Assembly: GCA_002291955.1 (NCBI GenBank)
Contig: DBBA01000026.1
Location: 1 to 7,268, forward strand
Length of the DNA stretch: 7,268 nt
Direction of reading: 5' to 3'
Origin: Rhodobacteraceae bacterium UBA996
GTDB lineage: Bacteria > Pseudomonadota > Alphaproteobacteria > Rhodobacterales > Rhodobacteraceae
A program made the translations under genes and the position numbers. This document shows positions 1 through 6,581 of this stretch, piece by piece. Each line of letters begins with the position of its first letter. The first letter of the stretch is position 1. Under the pieces are notes generated by a model. That model saw only the letters and a list, made by a program, of their open reading frames with translations. It was not told where the DNA came from and made no database searches.

Positions 1-482
1 GCGATGGCGGCGGCGGCGATCACGAAGGAATAGCCGGTCTTGGCGGGCACCAGCGCCTCGCCCACGAAGATCGGCGCCTGCGGCAGGAATTCCGGCAGGC
101 GGCGCGGCTCGGCGGTCCAGACCAGCTCGACCACGCCGATCAGGATCGAGGTGAGGCCGATCGTCACCATGAAGACCGAGACGGGATTGTCCTTGAGCAG
201 CGGCCTGATCATCGTGCGCTCGATCACGCCGCCGATCAGCGCGGCGACGATCAGCGTCAGCGGCAGCGCCGCCCAGAAGGGCAGCTGGAAGCCGGCGGCG
301 AAGCCGTAGAAGACGAAGGCGCCGATCATCATCATCTCGCCGATCGCCAGGTTGATCACGCGCGTGGCCTTGTAGATGACGACGAAGGCGACACCTGTCA
401 GCGCCATCAGCGAACCCGTGCCAAGCCCCTCCAGGCTGGTATCCGCCAGGTCGATCCAGTCGAGTTGCGCCCAGCGATCCAT
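1..482 (-). CDS. Second LivH-type ABC permease, partial (runs off left edge)
   Basis: The first 160 residues of an inner-membrane permease of the branched-chain amino acid/HAAT family; the gene continues past the left edge. The ATG at 482-480 lies 2 bases after the stop of the upstream ATPase gene, with GGGAGG about 10 bases before it, so it is probably translationally coupled. A hydrophilic N-terminus (residues 1-20) precedes hydrophobic segments at about 21-37, 45-63, 70-87 and 103-122, with another starting near 150. The segment YKATRVINLAIGEMMMIGAF (38-57) is the conserved LivH region where the second membrane helix begins. The protein is clearly different from the LivH at 3726-2860: its N-terminus is longer, and it has IGEMMMIGA where the other has NGEILVAGA. 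From memory, this subtype resembles LivH proteins of clusters that also encode an acyl-CoA ligase. It probably belongs to a second transporter whose remaining genes lie to the left. The substrate is unknown. Confidence 0.88.
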   Translation of the reverse strand, partial: MDRWAQLDWIDLADTSLEGLGTGSLMALTGVAFVVIYKATRVINLAIGEMMMIGAFVFYGFAAGFQLPFWAALPLTLIVAALIGGVIERTMIRPLLKDNPVSVFMVTIGLTSILIGVVELVWTAEPRRLPEFLPQAPIFVGEALVPAKTGYSFVIAAAAI

Positions 483-484
483 GG

Positions 485-1210
485 TCAGGCGGCCTCCCGC
501 GAGGCGCCGAGATAGGCACGGATCACCTCCTCGTCGGCGCGCACCTCGGCGGGCGTGCCGGCGGCGATCCGCCTGCCGAAATTCAGCACGCAGACATGGT
601 CGGAGATATCCATCACCATGCCCATGTCGTGCTCCACCAGCAGCACGGTGACACCCCATTCGTCACGCACGTCGAGGATGGCGCGCGCCATGTCCTCGGT
701 CTCCTCGCGGTTCATGCCGGCCACCGGTTCGTCCAGCATCAGGATGCGCGGGTTCGACATCATCGCGCGGCCGATCGCCACCATCTGCTGCTCGCCGCCC
801 GACATGGTGCGCACCACCTGCCGCCGCCTTTCCCCCAGCTTCGGAAACAGCGCCATCACGCGGTCGAGGTTCCCTGCCTCCTCGTCCCGCGCGCGCGGCC
901 CATAGGCGCCCAGTGCCAGGTTCTCCTCGACGGCCAGATCGCCGAACACGCCCCGCCCCTCGGGCACCAGCGCCACGCCCTGATCGACGATCCGGTGCGG
1001 CGCCATCCCGGCGATATCGCCACCATCCAGCAGAACCTCGCCCGCCACGCGCCCCTCGCAGATGCCCGCGACGGCCTTCAGCAGCGACGACTTGCCCGCC
1101 CCGTTCGCGCCCAGGATCACCACGATCTCGGCCCGGCCCACGCGGACGGATGCACCATCCAGCGCCCGGTGCTGGCCATAGGCGACCGACAGGGCCCGCA
1201 CCTCAAGCAT
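485..1210 (-). CDS. livF: ABC transporter ATPase, LivF-like front with LivG-like tail
   Basis: Cytoplasmic ATPase of a branched-chain-type importer, 241 residues, a normal LivF length. It has Walker A GANGAGKS (34-41), signature SGGEQ (137-141), Walker B ILMLDEP (156-162) and the H-loop histidine H194. Its ATG overlaps the end of livG by 8 bases. Residues 1-155 are typical LivF, including the VPEGRGVFGDL stretch (82-92). After Walker B, LivF proteins usually read SLGL and later VEQN; this one reads VAGMNREETEDMARAI (163-178) and VEHDMGMVMDISDH (192-205), which is the LivG pattern. The AGMN/EEWG/EHDMGVVMDIS style is what I recall from LivG of acyl-CoA-ligase-linked clusters. All catalytic motifs are present, so it may still be active, pairing with LivG in the transporter. 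Alternatively it serves the second permease just downstream, or both. Whether it is a natural hybrid or an assembly artefact cannot be settled from the sequence. Confidence 0.9.
   Translation of the reverse strand: MLEVRALSVAYGQHRALDGASVRVGRAEIVVILGANGAGKSSLLKAVAGICEGRVAGEVLLDGGDIAGMAPHRIVDQGVALVPEGRGVFGDLAVEENLALGAYGPRARDEEAGNLDRVMALFPKLGERRRQVVRTMSGGEQQMVAIGRAMMSNPRILMLDEPVAGMNREETEDMARAILDVRDEWGVTVLLVEHDMGMVMDISDHVCVLNFGRRIAAGTPAEVRADEEVIRAYLGASREAA
725..745 (-). other. Apparent livF/livG recombination junction at Walker B
   Basis: This stretch encodes ILMLDEP (residues 156-162 of the LivF-like ATPase). Upstream codons match LivF and downstream codons match LivG. The motif is nearly identical in both families, so it is a plausible short homology for a crossover that joined two neighbouring transporter operons. 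The exact breakpoint could lie some codons to either side. This is inferred from remembered family consensus, not from an alignment. Confidence 0.5.
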
Positions 1211-1940
1211 CGTCGTCCCCCAGATAGGCGCGGATCACCTCGCGGTCGGACAAGACCGCATCCGGCGTGCCCTCGGCGATCTTCCGGCCCGACGCCATGA
1301 CCACGCAGCGGTCGCACAGGGACCGGATCGCGTCCATCACATGCTCGACCAGGATGATCGTCCGCCCCTCGTCGCGCAGCGACCGGATCAGCGCGATCCC
1401 CTCCTGCAACTCGGTCGGGTTCAGCCCGGCAAGCCATTCATCGAGCAGCAGCACCCGCGGGTCCGACGCCAGCACGCGCGCCAGTTCCACGCGCTTGGTG
1501 TCGATATAGGTCAGCTGCCCCACCCGCGACCGCGCCGCGCGGGCCATGCCGACCCGTTCCAGCATCCGCATCGCGTGGGCGTCGGCGTCCCACCCCCAGC
1601 GGCGGCGATGGCCGAACACCGCGCCTGCCTTGACGTTCTCCAAGACCGTCATCGACGGCAACAGCCGCACCAGCTGGAACGTGCGCGCCACGCCCAGCCG
1701 GGCGATGGCCTGCGCGGGCAGCCCGCCGATCGACTGGCCGCGCAGCACGATGTCGCCCCCGCTCGGCGCCAGCGCACCGGAAATCAGGTTCAGCGTGGTG
1801 GACTTGCCCGACCCGTTCGGCCCGATCAGGCCCATCACCTCGTGTTCGGCCACGTCAAAGTCGATCTCGTCCACCGCCGTCAGCCCGCCAAAACGCCGGG
1901 TGGCGCCGCGCAGCGACAGGACCGTTGCCGCAGTCGTCAT
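1203..1940 (-). CDS. livG: ABC transporter ATPase, LivG family
   Basis: Cytoplasmic ATPase subunit of a branched-chain-type (HAAT) importer, 245 residues. It has Walker A GPNGSGKS (40-47), Q-loop Q89 in RTFQL, Walker B VLLLDE (163-168) and H-loop H200 in VEHVMD. The aromatic-rich insert around 109-118 (FGHRRRWGWD) lies where LivG proteins carry their extra segment. Two motifs are unusual: the signature is LTYIDTK (143-149) rather than LSGGQ, and Walker B is followed by W instead of the usual P (DEWLAGLNP). LivG proteins often deviate at the signature, so this is probably functional. The start is the ATG at 1940-1938, in a 4-base ATGA overlap with the livM stop. An open frame continues upstream to 2120, but it only reads livM out of frame and the extension looks nothing like an ATPase. 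LivG should pair with the next gene's product. Confidence 0.95.
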   Translation of the reverse strand: MTTAATVLSLRGATRRFGGLTAVDEIDFDVAEHEVMGLIGPNGSGKSTTLNLISGALAPSGGDIVLRGQSIGGLPAQAIARLGVARTFQLVRLLPSMTVLENVKAGAVFGHRRRWGWDADAHAMRMLERVGMARAARSRVGQLTYIDTKRVELARVLASDPRVLLLDEWLAGLNPTELQEGIALIRSLRDEGRTIILVEHVMDAIRSLCDRCVVMASGRKIAEGTPDAVLSDREVIRAYLGDDDA

Positions 1941-2863
1941 GCGAAGGCCCCCCGCGCCCGCGCCCGCGCCCCGTCGATCAGCCCGACAAAGCCCTTGGGC
2001 AGCAGGAACACGATGACAAGGAACGCCAGCCCCATCACCAGCGTGGACTGGTTCGGGAACCACCGCGCCACCCATTCGGTCAGGAACGTGAACGGGATCA
2101 CACCGACCAGCGGCCCCCACAGCCGCCCGGTGCCGCCCAGAAGCGCCATGATGACGACGGTGAAGGACAGGATCGGCGCGAACGCGAGCGCCGGTTCGAT
2201 GTAGACATAGCGTGGCGCGATGATCGCCCCGGTGATGGATGCCACCGCCCCCGGCACCATGAACAGCATTACCTTGGCCCGCGCCGTGTCGATGCCGGAA
2301 TGGCGCGCCACCTCCTCGTCATCGCCGATGATGCGCAGGGCAAAGCCCAGCCGCGACCGCCCGATCAGCCAGCCCCCCAGGAACACGAGCGCGGCCAGCC
2401 CCAGAAGCTGCCAGTAGATCTCGCGCTCGCCCAGATCGGTCAGCACATACAGGCCCCGCGTCCCCATCAGGTTCTGCGCCCAGGTGATGACCTGCCGGAT
2501 GAACTCGGCCAGACCCAGCGTGAAGATCACGAAGTACACGCCCGACAGCCGCAGCGTCGCCAGCCCCACCAGCCCCGCCACCACCGCGCCGATCACCCCC
2601 GCGATGGGCAGGAGTAGCCAGTAGGGCAGATGGTCGATCCCCACCGCGGTGACATAGGTGCCAAGCCCAAAGAACGCGGCGGTGGCGAGTGAGATGTAGT
2701 GCGTCGGCCCCGAAAACAGCGCCCAGCTGGTCGCCAGCACGGCATACATCGCGATGGTGACGCCCAGCGTCAGGTAATAGGGTGTGCCGAAGAACGGCAG
2801 GCCCGCCGCCACGACCAGCACCACCAGCGCCAGCCCCAGATCGCGCCATTCGGTCGCGGTCAT
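1937..2863 (-). CDS. livM: Branched-chain-type ABC transporter permease LivM
   Basis: Inner-membrane permease of 308 residues, the usual LivM length. It forms the translocation channel with LivH and contacts the ATPases on the cytoplasmic side. Hydrophobic segments fall at roughly 10-25, 30-50, 57-75, 82-102, 107-124, 150-168, 200-217, 229-243, 250-265 and 275-290. The cytoplasmic coupling loop is recognisable as LRIIGDDEEVARHSGID (176-192), followed by the family block ALLGGTGRLWGPLVG (240-254). The ATG at 2863-2861 overlaps the livH stop by 4 bases (ATGA) and has GGAGG five to six bases upstream inside livH. Its own stop overlaps livG in the same way, so livH, livM and livG should be made in step. 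The C-terminus is rich in Ala and Arg (GARARARGAFA), as expected of a cytoplasmic tail. The transported compound cannot be read from the permease. Confidence 0.95.
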   Translation of the reverse strand: MTATEWRDLGLALVVLVVAAGLPFFGTPYYLTLGVTIAMYAVLATSWALFSGPTHYISLATAAFFGLGTYVTAVGIDHLPYWLLLPIAGVIGAVVAGLVGLATLRLSGVYFVIFTLGLAEFIRQVITWAQNLMGTRGLYVLTDLGEREIYWQLLGLAALVFLGGWLIGRSRLGFALRIIGDDEEVARHSGIDTARAKVMLFMVPGAVASITGAIIAPRYVYIEPALAFAPILSFTVVIMALLGGTGRLWGPLVGVIPFTFLTEWVARWFPNQSTLVMGLAFLVIVFLLPKGFVGLIDGARARARGAFA

Positions 2864-3726
2864 GTCGTCCTCCGCCCGAACAGGCCCTGCGGGCGGAACA
2901 AGAGGATCAGCACGAACAGCAGATACGCCGCCGCCAGCGTCAGGCCGGGGTCGATCAACACGGCGACGAACGTCTCCAGAAGGCCCAGAAGCAGCGCCGC
3001 CACGATGGTGCCGCGCACGTCACCCACGCCGCCCATGATGACGATGACCAGCGCCTTGAGCGTGAAGATCACGCCGGTGGACGCATCCAGCGTCAGGAAG
3101 GTCGAGATCAGCGCGCCCCCCACCGCCGTGACCGCGCCACCCAGCGCAAAGGCCCGGGCCGACAGCCGCGGCACGTCGATCCCGACCAGCCGGGCGCTCG
3201 CCGGTGCCGTGGCAATCGCGCGGATCGCCAGCCCCGCGCGGCTGCGGTTCAGCCACAGGTACAGGGCGCCGCAGATCACCACCGCGGCCAGGAACGCGAC
3301 GATCCGGTTCAGGCCATAGGGCTCGCCGAACAGCATCACCGGCACCGACAGGTAGGAATAGCTGAAATAGTCGCCCCCCATGACCGCCAGCATCAGCCCC
3401 ACCGCCACAAAGCCCAGGCCAAAGGTCGTGAGGATCGCGTCCACCTCGAGCTGGCCACGGCTCTTGGCACGCCGCACCAGCGGGCGCAGGATGATCACGT
3501 AGATCAGCCAGTTCACGACATAGGCCACCGGGGCCACCAGGAAGATCGTCAGCAGCGGGCTCAGTTGCGCGGCCGTCCAGAACCAGAACGCGGCAAAGGC
3601 GCCCGCGACCAGGATCTCGCCATTGGCGAGGTTCATGATCCGGGCGACCCCGTATTGCAGGTTCAGCCCCATGGCGATCAGGGCATAGGTGCCGCCCAGC
3701 ACCAGCCCCGTGATGACGATGTCCAT
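2860..3726 (-). CDS. livH: Branched-chain-type ABC transporter permease LivH
   Basis: Inner-membrane permease of 288 residues, partner of LivM. The N-terminus is typical of the family: GLVLGGTYALIAMGLNLQYG (7-26), then the ARIMNLANGEILVAGAF block (28-44). Other hydrophobic segments are at about 58-80, 98-116, 141-159, 190-212, 222-236, 240-258 and 262-278. The cytoplasmic coupling loop is AIRAIATAPASARLVGID (167-184), where most LivH proteins read RA.ADN...A.L.GI; here the usual Asp-Asn appears as Ala-Pro. The C-terminus FRPQGLFGRR (277-286) is the classic LivH ending. The ATG at 3726-3724 has AGGGAG 5 bases upstream. A 69-base gap with a hairpin separates it from the binding-protein gene, so this is the least tightly coupled junction in the operon. 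It overlaps livM by 4 bases. Confidence 0.95.
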   Translation of the reverse strand: MDIVITGLVLGGTYALIAMGLNLQYGVARIMNLANGEILVAGAFAAFWFWTAAQLSPLLTIFLVAPVAYVVNWLIYVIILRPLVRRAKSRGQLEVDAILTTFGLGFVAVGLMLAVMGGDYFSYSYLSVPVMLFGEPYGLNRIVAFLAAVVICGALYLWLNRSRAGLAIRAIATAPASARLVGIDVPRLSARAFALGGAVTAVGGALISTFLTLDASTGVIFTLKALVIVIMGGVGDVRGTIVAALLLGLLETFVAVLIDPGLTLAAAYLLFVLILLFRPQGLFGRRTT

Positions 3727-3731
3727 TCCCG

Positions 3732-3737
3732 CTCCCT
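3732..3737 (-). promoter_or_regulatory. Ribosome binding site of livH
   Basis: The minus strand reads AGGGAG five bases before the livH ATG. It lies just downstream of the intergenic hairpin, so livH can initiate independently even though the rest of the operon is coupled. Confidence 0.65.
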
Positions 3738-3746
3738 GGCCGTTCT

Positions 3747-3776
3747 GTTCCCGGCCGACCCCTGCCGCCCGGGAAC
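3747..3776 (-). other. Intergenic hairpin between binding-protein gene and livH
   Basis: GTTCCCGG at 3747-3754 and its exact reverse complement CCGGGAAC at 3769-3776 enclose a 14-base loop. In the minus-strand transcript this forms an 8-bp, GC-rich stem about 20 bases past the binding-protein stop and 20 bases before the livH start. No U-run follows, so it is not a classic intrinsic terminator. In many ABC operons such stems protect the upstream binding-protein mRNA or thin out transcription, so that more binding protein than permease is made. That role is inferred here. Confidence 0.5.
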
Positions 3777-3795
3777 CCGTCGCATCAGCCGCGCG

Positions 3796-4998
3796 TCACT
3801 GCCACGCGGGCTTGACCACCACATCCACCGCGCCCTCGCGCCCGGTGGACGCCACGCCCTTGAACACGCCACCCTGCCACTGGCCCACGGTCCAGAAGGC
3901 GGGGTTGTTGTTGTTCTCGTCGTAGTCGAGCGTGCCGATCACGGTCTCGAACGCGTTGTCCTTGATGTACTGCGCCACCGCCGCGCGGTCGGTGGTGCCC
4001 GCGCCCTCGATCGCCTGCTCCAGCACCTGGAACGTGGAATAGGTCATCGCCGACGCCCAGAAGTCGGGCTTCGCCCCCGTCACCGCCTCGTGCCGGGCGG
4101 CGTATTCCTGGAACGCCGCGCCATCGGCATGCACCCCGCCCACGCCCAGCACGCCCTCGGCCTGCGCGGCGAACCGGCCCGCATAGCCCGGGAACGACGT
4201 GCCGACCGCGGTGAAGAACGCACCGACCGCCAGGTTCTCGATCACCGCCTGCTCGGTCAGGGCAAAGGTGTCCGGCGGATAGGACCAGGCGACGAACGCA
4301 TCGGGAGTCGCGGCCACGGCCCCCTTCATGATCGGCGACAGGTCCTGCGTGCCGAGCGGATAGGACGTCTCGTAGACGATCTCGAAGCCCGCGGCTTCCA
4401 GTTGCGGCCGCGCCGCCCCGGCCAGCTCGATCCCGAACGCGTCGGCGACGTTGACCATCGCCACCCGGTTGCCGATGTCGCCCCGGTCGCGCAGCCCGGT
4501 CAGCACCTCGACCACGCCGGTGGCGATGCCCTGCGCCCCGCCCAGCGAGAAGAACATGTTGGGGAACTGCGCCGACAGCTCGGCCACCTTGTCGGTCGTC
4601 GCGGTATGCGTGACCATCGGATAGCCGAACCGGTCAAAGATCGGCGCCGCGGCCAGGTTCAGCCCGGTGGAATAGGGCGCCAGGATGAAATCCACCTGGT
4701 CCTCGGTCGCAAGCCGCTGCACGGCCTTGATCGTCTCGCCGGGGTTGGTCTGGTCGTCGTATTCCACGATCTCGACGGGCCGCATCGTGCCGCCCACGTT
4801 GATCCCGCCGCGTGCGTTCACATCCGCCGCCCAGAGCTGGACGTTCGGCCAGAACGTGACCGCGCCACCACCGGCCAGCGGGCCGGTCTTGGGCCCGACC
4901 GCGCCGATCCGCAGCGCGTCCTGCGCCAGCGCCGGGGCCGCCGCCGCGGCAATCGCGACGGCCGCCGCCGCCAGATGCATCAGAGTGCGTCGTTTCAT
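3796..4998 (-). CDS. Periplasmic substrate-binding protein of branched-chain-type ABC importer
   Basis: A secreted ligand-binding protein of 400 residues that delivers substrate to LivHM, in the Leu/Ile/Val-binding-protein-like family (type I periplasmic fold). A Sec signal peptide is clear: MKRR, an Ala-rich hydrophobic core (9-22), and ALA (23-25) before QDALRIG, with cleavage predicted after A25. There is no lipobox cysteine, so it should be soluble. The mature start LRIGAVGPKTGPLAGGG and the block YDDQTNPGETIKAVQRL (79-95) are typical of the family, as is the ILAPYSTGLNLAAAPIFDRF region. A four-Asn run (DENNNNPAFW) sits near the C-terminus. The ATG at 4998-4996 overlaps the dehydrogenase stop by 4 bases, with GGGAGGAGA upstream. 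The ligand is unknown. Linkage to a vanillin-type aldehyde dehydrogenase suggests an aromatic or other aldehyde/acid compound rather than an amino acid, but this is inference. Confidence 0.93.
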   Translation of the reverse strand: MKRRTLMHLAAAAVAIAAAAAPALAQDALRIGAVGPKTGPLAGGGAVTFWPNVQLWAADVNARGGINVGGTMRPVEIVEYDDQTNPGETIKAVQRLATEDQVDFILAPYSTGLNLAAAPIFDRFGYPMVTHTATTDKVAELSAQFPNMFFSLGGAQGIATGVVEVLTGLRDRGDIGNRVAMVNVADAFGIELAGAARPQLEAAGFEIVYETSYPLGTQDLSPIMKGAVAATPDAFVAWSYPPDTFALTEQAVIENLAVGAFFTAVGTSFPGYAGRFAAQAEGVLGVGGVHADGAAFQEYAARHEAVTGAKPDFWASAMTYSTFQVLEQAIEGAGTTDRAAVAQYIKDNAFETVIGTLDYDENNNNPAFWTVGQWQGGVFKGVASTGREGAVDVVVKPAWQ

Positions 4999-6482
4999 GG
5001 TCTCTCCTCCCTCTGGGTTGCGGGGCGTTCCGCCCCCGCGTCCGTCCCGGATCCCCCGCGCAGGGTGATCCAGTGCCGTTCCGTGAACTCGTGGATGGCG
5101 TCCTGCCCGCCGAAGCGCCCGTAGCCCGATGCCTTGACCCCGCCAAAGGGCATGGCCGGGTCGTCATAGACGGTCGATCCGTTCACATGCCCGATCCCGC
5201 AATCGACCTGCGCCACGAACGCCAGCCCCCGCGCGGCCTCGCGGCAGAACACCGACGCGACCAGCCCGAATGCCGTGTCGTTGGCGACCGACAGCGCCTC
5301 TTCCTCGTCGGCCACGCGCACCACGGCCGCCACCGGCCCGAACGCCTCGTCGGAATGGACGCGCATGCCCGCGTGCACATGGTCGAGCACGGTCGGCTGC
5401 AACACCGCACCGAAGTGCTCGCCCCCGGTGACCAGCACCGCGCCCCGCGTCACCGCATCCTCGATCAGCCCGATCAGCCGCATCACCGCTCCGGGGCCGA
5501 CCAGCCGCCCCAGCGGACTGTCGCCGCCCTCGGGCGCGCGCAGGGCCCGCGCCCGGTCGGCCAGCCGCGCGACGAAGGCATCGGCGACGGCATCCACCAC
5601 CACGATCCGCTCGGTGGACATGCAGACCTGGCCCTGGTTGACGAAGGCCCCATGCGCCGCCGCCGCCGCCGCCGCGTCGAGATCGGCGTCCTCCAGCACC
5701 ACCAGCGTGCCTTTGCCGCTCAACTCCAGCAGACACGGCTTCAGGTGCCGCGCGGCCATCACCGCGATCTCGCGCCCCACCCGGGTGGACCCGGTGAAGT
5801 TCACCCGCCGCACCGCCCGGTGGGCGATCAGCGCCTCGACCACCTCGGCCGCATGCTCGGGCGCGTTCGTCAGGAAATTCAGCGCGCCTTCCGGCAGCCC
5901 CGCCGCCCGGATGCAGCCCGCGACCCATTCATGCGTCTTGGGGCACAGTTCCGACCCCTTCAGCACCACCGTGTTGCCGCAGGCGAGGGGGGCCGCCACC
6001 GCCCGCGTGGCCAGCGTGACCGACGCATTCCACGGCGCGATGGCCAGCACCACGCCCGCGGGCCTGCGCCCGACGCGATAGGTCAGCCCGGTCTCGGGGC
6101 CCGGCACCACCACCGCGTCCAGCGCGGGCGACAGGGCAAGCTCGGCCGCCTGCCGCAGCATTCCTTCCGCGATCTGCGCGTTGAAGCGGGTCCAGTCCGG
6201 CGCGGCCCCGGTCTCCTCGCGGGCGATCGCCACCGCCTCCTCGACCCGGTCGCGCAGGATGCCGGCCGCCCGGCGCAGGATGTCGGCCCGGTCACAGGGC
6301 GCGGTCGCCGACCACCCGGCAAAGCCCGCCGCCGCCGCATCGGCCGCGTCCTGCGCATCCTCGGTCCCGCCCGCCGCCGCGCGCGTCACGACCGCATCGG
6401 TCACCGGATCGCGCCGCTCGTACACGGCCTGCGACCGTGCCGCGCGCACATCCTCGCCGATGATCAGCCGCGATTCGAACAC
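4995..6482 (-). CDS. NAD(P)-dependent aldehyde dehydrogenase, vanillin/salicylaldehyde type
   Basis: Oxidises an aldehyde to its carboxylic acid in the cytoplasm, using NAD or NADP; 495 residues, a normal family length. The catalytic set is complete: N152 in APWNASV, K175 in VVLKGSE, the coenzyme loop FTGSTRVGR (229-237), general base E253 in LLELSGK, nucleophile C287 in NQGQVCMST, E379 in DEAFGP, and the C-terminal PFGGVKASGYGRFGG (445-459). The QVCMSTERIVV block and RRPAGVVLAIAPWNA resemble vanillin, salicylaldehyde and benzaldehyde dehydrogenases, so an aromatic aldehyde is the favoured substrate, moderately sure. Two motifs differ slightly from consensus: ELSGKG for ELGGK, and KGSE for KPSE. 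A GTG start at 6482-6480 is chosen because AGGGGAGGA precedes it; an in-frame ATG at 6506-6504 has a poorer site. It is first in the operon, and its stop overlaps the binding-protein start. The last 20 or so residues are a Gly/Arg/Glu-rich tail without family motifs. Confidence 0.93.
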   Translation of the reverse strand: MFESRLIIGEDVRAARSQAVYERRDPVTDAVVTRAAAGGTEDAQDAADAAAAGFAGWSATAPCDRADILRRAAGILRDRVEEAVAIAREETGAAPDWTRFNAQIAEGMLRQAAELALSPALDAVVVPGPETGLTYRVGRRPAGVVLAIAPWNASVTLATRAVAAPLACGNTVVLKGSELCPKTHEWVAGCIRAAGLPEGALNFLTNAPEHAAEVVEALIAHRAVRRVNFTGSTRVGREIAVMAARHLKPCLLELSGKGTLVVLEDADLDAAAAAAAHGAFVNQGQVCMSTERIVVVDAVADAFVARLADRARALRAPEGGDSPLGRLVGPGAVMRLIGLIEDAVTRGAVLVTGGEHFGAVLQPTVLDHVHAGMRVHSDEAFGPVAAVVRVADEEEALSVANDTAFGLVASVFCREAARGLAFVAQVDCGIGHVNGSTVYDDPAMPFGGVKASGYGRFGGQDAIHEFTERHWITLRGGSGTDAGAERPATQREERP

Positions 6483-6485
6483 CCG

Positions 6486-6494
6486 TCCTCCCCT
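6486..6494 (-). promoter_or_regulatory. Ribosome binding site that sets the dehydrogenase GTG start
   Basis: The minus strand reads AGGGGAGGA, followed by three bases (CGG) and then GTG at 6482. This is a near-perfect Shine-Dalgarno sequence. It lies inside the frame opened by the ATG at 6506, which favours GTG as the true start and an eight-residue shorter protein. Confidence 0.65.
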
Positions 6495-6541
6495 GCCGCC
6501 GCGCATGCCGGTTCGTTCCGGTCGTTCCGCGGCGCCGTGCC

Positions 6542-6551
6542 ACAAATTTGT
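6542..6551. promoter_or_regulatory. 10-bp perfect palindrome, possible operator
   Basis: ACAAATTTGT is a perfect palindrome about 60 bases upstream of the dehydrogenase GTG. It is AT-rich in a very GC-rich setting. It could be a regulator-binding site or part of the operon promoter. A 10-bp palindrome can arise by chance, so this is tentative. Confidence 0.3.
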
Positions 6552-6581
6552 TGCGCAGGGCGCGAAGTAAATATCATTTTC

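Noticed and set aside
1941..2120. 60-residue N-terminal extension of LivG
   Set aside because: It reads livM out of frame and is low complexity. The ATG at 1940 in the ATGA overlap gives the normal LivG N-terminus.
3747..3776. Intrinsic terminator between binding-protein gene and livH
   Set aside because: The stem is present but no U-tract follows in the minus-strand transcript, and the downstream genes plainly belong to the same transporter.
2782..5124. Plus-strand 780-codon open frame opposite the binding protein, livH and part of livM
   Set aside because: The translation is dominated by Arg, His, Pro and Gln without domains, as expected for the antisense of GC-rich genes. The minus-strand genes are strongly supported.
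5658..5683. Run of GCC triplets inside the dehydrogenase gene resembling a simple repeat
   Set aside because: It encodes an Ala-rich helix stretch at the expected place in the protein; ordinary for this base composition.
6504..6506. In-frame ATG as alternative dehydrogenase start
   Set aside because: It lacks a good ribosome binding site, and AGGGGAGGA lies between it and the GTG, so GTG is preferred, though ATG is not excluded.
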